Of a stretch of 64,000 nucleotides of DNA, positions 59,374 through 64,000 are shown piece after piece. Each line of letters starts with the position of its first letter. Position 1 is the stretch's first letter. The position numbers were made by a program, and so were the translations under genes. This DNA comes from Pedobacter quisquiliarum (GTDB lineage: Bacteria > Bacteroidota > Bacteroidia > Sphingobacteriales > Sphingobacteriaceae), in assembly GCF_014642175.1 (NCBI RefSeq), contig NZ_BMIL01000003.1:186001-250000 (forward strand). Reading direction: 5' to 3'. The notes beneath the pieces were generated by a model that saw only the letters and a list, made by a program, of their open reading frames with translations, did no database searches and was not told the DNA's origin.

Positions 59374-59973
59374 TTATTCTTCTGATGCTGGCTCGTTGAT
59401 AGAAGAAACTGCAACCTCTGTTAAGATAACGTCTGTTGCTTTTTCATTTTCTAAAGTCTGATCTAAAAGCGCAACAACTTCAGTATGGCCCATGATCTCT
59501 GCAAAGGTTCTCAAAGTACCGTATGAAGCAATTTCATAGTGCTCCACTTTTTGTGCAGCCATAATTAATCCCGCATCGCGGATCATGGTGCCCTTATCGG
59601 TTTCTTCAATAATGCTTTCTGCTTCTTTGATCAAACCTTCCATTGCATCACATTTCTTCGCTACTGCTTTTTCTTCTAACAGTTCAAATACCTGCTCCAA
59701 ACGTGCAATGTGCTCCTGTGTTTCTTCTGTATGTTTTTCAAAAGCTTGTGCCAACTCTTCGCTGGTAGATGCTTTCTTCATTTTAGGTAAAGCTTTCGCT
59801 AAATGCTTTTCAGCCCAATAGATGTCTTTTAAACCATCAACAAAGAATTCATGGAATTCAGAGTCTTTCATTTTTCCAGTCATACCGGATGCTTTTTTCT
59901 TAGTTGCTGTTTTTTTTGTATCCGCTGCTTTCTTAGTATCTGCTGCCGATTCTGCTTTTTTAGTCGTTGCCAT
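59374..59973 (-). CDS. Ferritin-like DUF892 (YciF-type) protein
   Basis: A 199-residue protein. Residues 1-35 are low-complexity Lys/Ala/Thr (ATTKKAES.., DTKKAADTKK), reminiscent of DNA-binding tails of Dps proteins. The rest is a four-helix ferritin-like bundle with FVDGLKDIYWAEKHL, FEKHTEETQEHIARLEQVF, AAQKVEHYEIASYGTL and DQTLENEKATD, which supply Glu/His ligands for a di-iron site. YciF-type proteins are induced by stress. The basic tail could bring it to DNA; this is inference. Confidence 0.88.
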   Translation of the reverse strand: MATTKKAESAADTKKAADTKKTATKKKASGMTGKMKDSEFHEFFVDGLKDIYWAEKHLAKALPKMKKASTSEELAQAFEKHTEETQEHIARLEQVFELLEEKAVAKKCDAMEGLIKEAESIIEETDKGTMIRDAGLIMAAQKVEHYEIASYGTLRTFAEIMGHTEVVALLDQTLENEKATDVILTEVAVSSINEPASEE

Positions 59974-60016
59974 AGGTTAGCTATTTTAAGTTTTGTTAAT
60001 CTGGTTCGTTGATCAT

Positions 60017-60066
60017 TACAACTAAAAGCATAAGGAAATGTTTGGAAAAAAGAAATTTTAGTTGTA
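60017..60066. repeat. 11-bp inverted repeat between the two ferritin-like genes
   Basis: TACAACTAAAA (60017-60027) and TTTTAGTTGTA (60056-60066) are exact reverse complements separated by 28 bases. They lie between the divergent DUF892 and DUF4142 genes and may be paired regulator half-sites or a stem in a leader. Confidence 0.55.
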
Positions 60067-60191
60067 TAGGACAGATGGAGCCTTTGATGTTGATTGGCCT
60101 GCAAGCCTTTTAAAACTTTTGATATTTATAGCTGTTGTTAGCATGTATAACCAAATAAACTAGGATTTCAATTCAACTAAAAAGACCAATT

Positions 60192-60863
60192 ATGAAAAAT
60201 AGAAACCTAATCGCCGCTTTAATGATTTCTGGTTTAGCTTTCCAGGCATGTTCTTCCGGCTCTGATCAGGAGAAGGTAGCAGGAACGGCCACCACTTTAT
60301 CTTCAGACACTGCATTGGATACCATCGGTGACGCTGCGACCAAAAAAGAGAGTAAGTTAGTGCCAATAGAAACGGAGTTTGTGAACAAAGCAGGCATCGG
60401 CGGCATGATGGAAGTTGAAGCTGGAAACCTGGCGCTGCAAAAATCAAAAAGCCCAATAATTAAGGAATTTGCAACGATGATGGTTAAGGATCATACTGCA
60501 GCAAATAAGGAACTGGAAGGGATTGCCAAAAACAAAGGATTGCAACTGGCAAACACCTTTCCACAGCAAGAGAAAGCACATATGGATGCCATGATAGGCT
60601 TGCAAGGTGATGGTTTCGACAGACACTACATGAAAATGATGGTGACGGACCATATCGCAACCCTGGAGTTGTTCCGCACCGCGACTTCAGCAGAAGATCC
60701 CGCAATTCAGGCTTTCGCGAAAAAGACACTTCCTGTCTTGGAGGGGCACTACCAAAAGGCAAAGCAGATTAGCGACAAACTAGAAGGACAAAAGATGAAC
60801 AACGGAGATGATATCTTGAATTTAAGTCCGACTAAAGAAGAGAACAAGAAGCCGGTGCAATAG
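60192..60863 (+). CDS. DUF4142 ferritin-like lipoprotein
   Basis: A 223-residue exported lipoprotein (lipobox FQAC) with a Ser/Thr/Asp-rich linker and a DUF4142 helical bundle at about 60-190: FVNKAGIGGMMEVEAGNLAL, VKDHTAANKELEGIA, MVTDHIATLELF and VLEGHYQKAKQI. DUF4142 is structurally ferritin-like, with His and Glu at helix centres. The tail is polar. It is divergent to a cytoplasmic ferritin-like DUF892 gene, so the two may act in one stress response on both sides of the membrane. Confidence 0.88.
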   Translation: MKNRNLIAALMISGLAFQACSSGSDQEKVAGTATTLSSDTALDTIGDAATKKESKLVPIETEFVNKAGIGGMMEVEAGNLALQKSKSPIIKEFATMMVKDHTAANKELEGIAKNKGLQLANTFPQQEKAHMDAMIGLQGDGFDRHYMKMMVTDHIATLELFRTATSAEDPAIQAFAKKTLPVLEGHYQKAKQISDKLEGQKMNNGDDILNLSPTKEENKKPVQ

Positions 60864-60894
60864 TATTTGATCAGCTTTACGTTACGAATAGAAT

Positions 60895-60920
60895 AGCGGG
60901 CACATAGCCCGCTTTTTTTT
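60895..60920 (+). terminator. Terminator of the DUF4142 gene
   Basis: AGCGGGC (60895-60901) pairs with GCCCGCT (60907-60913) around ACATA, followed by a run of T's to 60920. Confidence 0.85.
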
Positions 60921-60990
60921 GGCTAAAAATTTCAGCAGTACTCTATGATTGCAACAGCTCGAAGGTGGGTAGCGCTGTTGATTGGGCATA

Positions 60991-61019
60991 AAAAAAGCCC
61001 GAAACGGAAGTTTCGGACT
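60991..61019 (-). terminator. Minus-strand terminator with no matching gene
   Basis: On the minus strand AGTCCGAAAC pairs with GTTTCGGGCT (one mismatch) around TTCC and is followed by seven T's. No minus-strand gene lies to the right within the spacer, so it may end an unseen antisense or small RNA. Confidence 0.6.
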
Positions 61020-61237
61020 CAAAACATAGGTAGATGAAAACACTATGACTCATTAACCAACATGTATCGCTTTTGTTTTTAAGAAAATGCAATTAGTGAT
61101 ATTTACAAAAGAGGGTACTTTGCTGCTTTCTGTTTAAGCAATTACGTCAAGCTTAAACTAATTGTTATATTTACTTCTATAAGATAAAACGAGCAAACCG
61201 TTTTAAAATCTTATTGTTTTTTATCTAAAGAAATTTT

Positions 61238-62335
61238 ATGGAAACCAGTAAAGTAAAGAGCATACATGATTTTGGTCAAAGCATTTGGCTTGACTTCATT
61301 GATAGAGATATCATAAAATCCGGTAAACTTCAGGAATTGATTGACAAGGATGGCGTTAGAGGTGTTACCTCGAATCCAGCTATTTTTGAGAAAGCGATCA
61401 GCAGTTCATCGGATTATGATGCGGATATCTTGCGTATCGCGGAGCACACCCAGGACTTTGAAGATGTATTTTATCAGCTCGCCGTATCAGATATTCAAAA
61501 AGCTGCAGACGTATTTAAACTACTATATAATCAAGAGGAAGTTCGTGGCGCTGATGGCTATGTAAGTCTGGAAGTATCACCAAGGCTTGCCATGGATACC
61601 GAAGGCACTTTCGAGCAGGCTGTTGACCTTTGGAAGAAGGTTGACCGTCATAACGTAATGATCAAGATTCCGGGCACGCAGCCAGGTCTTGAAGCCATTC
61701 GCAGAGCGATCGCAGCAGGTATTAATATCAATGTCACCTTACTGTTTGGCTTAGAGCGTTACCGGGCAGTAGCAGAAGCTTACATCGCAGGACTTGAAGA
61801 GCGCCTGGAAAAAGATCAGCCCATTGCAGATATCGCATCTGTGGCAAGTTTCTTCCTAAGCCGTATCGACGTGATGGTGGATCCGATTTTAGATGAAAAA
61901 GGTTTAGGTGATCTTAAAGGAGAAGTGGCAATTGCTTCTGCAAAGAAAGCTTACGAGATTTATCTTGAGGTATTCAGTTCGGAGCGTTGGAAAAAACTGG
62001 AAGCAGAAGGTGCAAAACCGCAACGTTTACTATGGGCAAGTACCAGCAGCAAAAACCCTGCTTTTAAATCAACCAAATATGTTGACGCTTTAATAGGCAA
62101 AAACACCGTTGATACTGTTCCAATGGAAACCCTTGAGGCTTACCGTACAGAAGGAGAGCCCGCAGATCGTTTGACTGAAGATTTAGATACAGCAACAGAA
62201 ATCCTGGAGAAACTAAAAACTGCAGGCATCAACCTGGATGAAATTACACAGAAGCTGGAAGATGAAGGTGTGGAGAAATTTATCGCCCCGTATGATAAGC
62301 TTCTGAAAGCAATTGAAGATCAAACTAAGAAATAG
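61238..62335 (+). CDS. tal: Transaldolase
   Basis: A 365-residue transaldolase, which moves a dihydroxyacetone unit between sugar phosphates in the pentose phosphate pathway. GVTSNPAIFEKAI is the N-terminal signature, VSLEVSPRLAMDT the substrate region and NVMIKIPGT holds the Schiff-base lysine. VASFFLSRID and LLWASTSSKNPAF follow. Length matches the longer transaldolase subfamily found in Actinobacteria, Cyanobacteria and Bacteroidota. A perfect terminator ends the message, so the gene seems monocistronic. Confidence 0.94.
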   Translation: METSKVKSIHDFGQSIWLDFIDRDIIKSGKLQELIDKDGVRGVTSNPAIFEKAISSSSDYDADILRIAEHTQDFEDVFYQLAVSDIQKAADVFKLLYNQEEVRGADGYVSLEVSPRLAMDTEGTFEQAVDLWKKVDRHNVMIKIPGTQPGLEAIRRAIAAGININVTLLFGLERYRAVAEAYIAGLEERLEKDQPIADIASVASFFLSRIDVMVDPILDEKGLGDLKGEVAIASAKKAYEIYLEVFSSERWKKLEAEGAKPQRLLWASTSSKNPAFKSTKYVDALIGKNTVDTVPMETLEAYRTEGEPADRLTEDLDTATEILEKLKTAGINLDEITQKLEDEGVEKFIAPYDKLLKAIEDQTKK

Positions 62336-62356
62336 TTTCTGATCCGTATACATTGG

Positions 62357-62390
62357 AAAAGCCCTGATTCGTTTGAATCAGGGCTTTTTT
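62357..62390. terminator. Bidirectional terminator
   Basis: AAAAGCCCTGATTC (62357-62370) pairs with GAATCAGGGCTTTT (62375-62388) around GTTT, with more T's after. It separates transaldolase from the convergent mutase gene. Confidence 0.85.
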
Positions 62391-62412
62391 AATGGGCTAT
62401 GTTATTGAACGC

Positions 62413-64000
62413 TTAAGCTTGTAAATCAGCCATTAACTTGGCGATTTTATCGCTTAGTTGTCCTTCCACTTCTTTAAACTGGGCCTTATCTGCCAGAGGT
62501 GCATTTACGCTGCAGTAGAACTTAATCTTTGGCTCTGTTCCTGAAGGTCTTGCGGAAATGATGCTACCATCTTCAGTGATGAACTGTAGTACGTCTGACT
62601 TTGGCAATTCCAGTGGCTTGGAAGTGTTGTTCGTCAGATCAGTTTCGGTACGTAGTTCGTAATCTTTTAACGTGGTCACTTTTGAACCACCCAATTGTGC
62701 AGGTGGATTATTTCTAAATTTCTCCATCATCGCCTTGATCTCTTCCGCACCGGATTTACCTTTCTTAGTTAAAGAAACCAGTTCTTCTCTGTAAACACCA
62801 TATTCTACATACATGTCTAACATCGCATTGTACAGACTTGTGCCTTTATCCTTGTAGTATGCAGTCATCTCAGCAATGAATGCACATGAAATGATGGCAT
62901 CTTTATCTCTTACCAACTCACCAACCGAATAGCCGTAGCTTTCTTCACCACCGCCGATGAAGGTTTTCTTTCCCTGTAGTTGCGTGATCAATTGTCCGAT
63001 CCATTTGAAACCGGTTAAGGTGTTGTAGCAGGTCACGTTCTTTGATGCTGCAATGGCATCGATCAGATTGGTTGTTACGATTGTTTTAACGATGTACTGA
63101 TCGCCAGTCAGCTTACCTTTTTCTTCCCAAGCATTAAGCAGGTAGTGGATTAGTAAACTTCCGGTTTGATTACCATTCAGCAATTCAAATTCACCGCCAT
63201 TGTTCTTAACTGCAATACCCACGCGGTCTGCATCCGGGTCTGTTGCAAGGACAAGGTCTGCATCAATCTCCTGCGCTTTTTGCAGCGCCAAGGTCATTGC
63301 TTCCTTTTCCTCAGGATTTGGATAAACCACCGTCGGGAAGTTTCCATCTGGTTCACTTTGCTCTTCAACCACCGTCACATTGGTGAAACCGAACTTTGCA
63401 AGTGCTTTTGGCGCCAGGGTAATTCCCGTTCCATGAATCGGCGAATACACGATTTTTAAGTCATTTTGACGGAGGATTGCTTCTGGAGAAACAGATAGTT
63501 TAGCGATTTCTTCCAGGTACAGGTTGTCTATACCAGTGCCAATCTCCTCAATGTTTTCCTCAATGCGATCGAACTTCACCTGGCTGATGTCGGTGATGGC
63601 TGCAACTTCCTGCATCACCAACTTATCGTCAGGAGCGGTAAATTGTCCGCCATCCTCTCCGTAAGCCTTATAGCCATTGTATTCTTTCGGGTTGTGAGAC
63701 GCCGTAAGCATTACCCCGCTTTTGCATTTCAGATGTCTGATTGCAAAAGATAGTTCTGGTGTCGGGCGTAGCGCTTCGAAGAAGTATACGTGGATGCCGT
63801 TTGCAGAAAATACGTCTGCAGTAACTTTTGAAAATACGTCTGAATTGTTACGGCTATCGTGCGCGATGGCTACGCTGATCTTTTCGCCTGGATATTTTTT
63901 AAGCAAGTAGTTGCTTAATCCCTGCGTGGCGGTACCGATGGTATATTTATTAATGCGGTTAGATCCGGCACCCATGATGCCACGTAAGCCTCCGGTACCA
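62413..64000 (-). CDS. Phosphosugar mutase (phosphoglucomutase/phosphomannomutase family), N-terminus beyond window
   Basis: The gene continues past the right edge: upstream of the internal ATG at 63975 the frame stays open and reads GTGGLRGI, the conserved N-terminal phosphate loop of this family, so the annotated part is about 528 residues of a slightly longer protein. TASHNPKEYNG carries the phosphorylated serine, DPDADRVG binds magnesium, GGEESYGY recognises sugar, and RPSGTEPKIKFY binds phosphate. It interconverts hexose 1- and 6-phosphates, feeding nucleotide-sugar synthesis for loci such as the glycan cassette. Confidence 0.93.
   Translation of the reverse strand, partial: GTGGLRGIMGAGSNRINKYTIGTATQGLSNYLLKKYPGEKISVAIAHDSRNNSDVFSKVTADVFSANGIHVYFFEALRPTPELSFAIRHLKCKSGVMLTASHNPKEYNGYKAYGEDGGQFTAPDDKLVMQEVAAITDISQVKFDRIEENIEEIGTGIDNLYLEEIAKLSVSPEAILRQNDLKIVYSPIHGTGITLAPKALAKFGFTNVTVVEEQSEPDGNFPTVVYPNPEEKEAMTLALQKAQEIDADLVLATDPDADRVGIAVKNNGGEFELLNGNQTGSLLIHYLLNAWEEKGKLTGDQYIVKTIVTTNLIDAIAASKNVTCYNTLTGFKWIGQLITQLQGKKTFIGGGEESYGYSVGELVRDKDAIISCAFIAEMTAYYKDKGTSLYNAMLDMYVEYGVYREELVSLTKKGKSGAEEIKAMMEKFRNNPPAQLGGSKVTTLKDYELRTETDLTNNTSKPLELPKSDVLQFITEDGSIISARPSGTEPKIKFYCSVNAPLADKAQFKEVEGQLSDKIAKLMADLQA

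Larger units (their letters stand above)
60864..61237. other. 374-base spacer before transaldolase
   Basis: Contains the terminator of the DUF4142 gene (60895-60920), a second terminator pointing to the left (60991-61016), and then about 200 AT-rich bases. A TATATTTA at about 61166-61173 is one base from the TAnnTTTG box and could serve the transaldolase gene, but no -33 box is evident. No protein gene is supported. Confidence 0.65.

Overview
The window comes from a member of the Bacteroidota, most likely a Sphingobacteriaceae relative (Pedobacter or Mucilaginibacter type). The reasons are a SusC/SusD outer-membrane pair, promoters of the Bacteroidota form TAnnTTTG, frequent TTG starts, weak Shine-Dalgarno sequences, and many families typical of the phylum (DUF4159, DUF4175, DUF4142, NIPSNAP, PQQ-type sugar dehydrogenase). 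Base composition looks moderate (roughly mid-40s % GC by eye). No rRNA, tRNA, transposase, phage gene or CRISPR array was seen. The genus is an inference.

Layout. (1) 1-5835: molybdenum-cofactor operon on the plus strand: end of a MobA/MocA-like nucleotidyltransferase, moaA, moeA, a TauE/SafE exporter, moaD, a MoeB-rhodanese fusion, moaE and a MoaC-MoaB fusion. (2) 5836-7060: spacer with a strong small-RNA candidate, then a short half-SDR protein. (3) 7068-13008: Omp85-like barrel, an SDR, and a three-subunit molybdenum hydroxylase (PaoABC type), the likely consumer of the cofactor made by region 1. (4) 13091-16531: sugar dehydrogenase lipoprotein, small proteins and a CE2-like esterase ending in a 61-bp tandem duplication. 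(5) 16666-21285: SusD and SusC, followed by a spacer with unusual nested inverted repeats. (6) 21792-34595: DUF4159, then MoxR ATPase, DUF58, BatA-like, DUF4175 and a membrane protein, then TldD, TldE and a second TldD. The TldDs carry Tat-like leaders and the TldE does not. (7) 34675-42291: Tat-exported aldo/keto reductase, NIPSNAP protein, a MarR-controlled oxidoreductase pair with two matching operators, metallophosphoesterase, small proteins and a histidine phosphatase.

(8) 42379-56811: a glycoconjugate locus. A pyruvyltransferase and an F420-dehydrogenase-beta-like protein lead toward a divergent cassette. On the minus strand lie a methyltransferase, a circularly permuted glycoside hydrolase and a GT9-like enzyme. 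On the plus strand lie two epimerases, an MDR dehydrogenase, a Gfo/Idh/MocA enzyme, a GT4 and three CgeB-like glycosyltransferases. (9) 56812-64000: a second small-RNA candidate, BNR sialidase-like lipoprotein, mutarotase, two ferritin-like stress proteins (DUF892 and DUF4142), transaldolase, and a phosphosugar mutase that runs off the right edge.

The three parts most likely to hold undescribed biology are the MoxR/DUF58/TldD-TldE block with split export signals, the glycan cassette with its permuted hydrolase, and the structured RNA at about 6082-6285.
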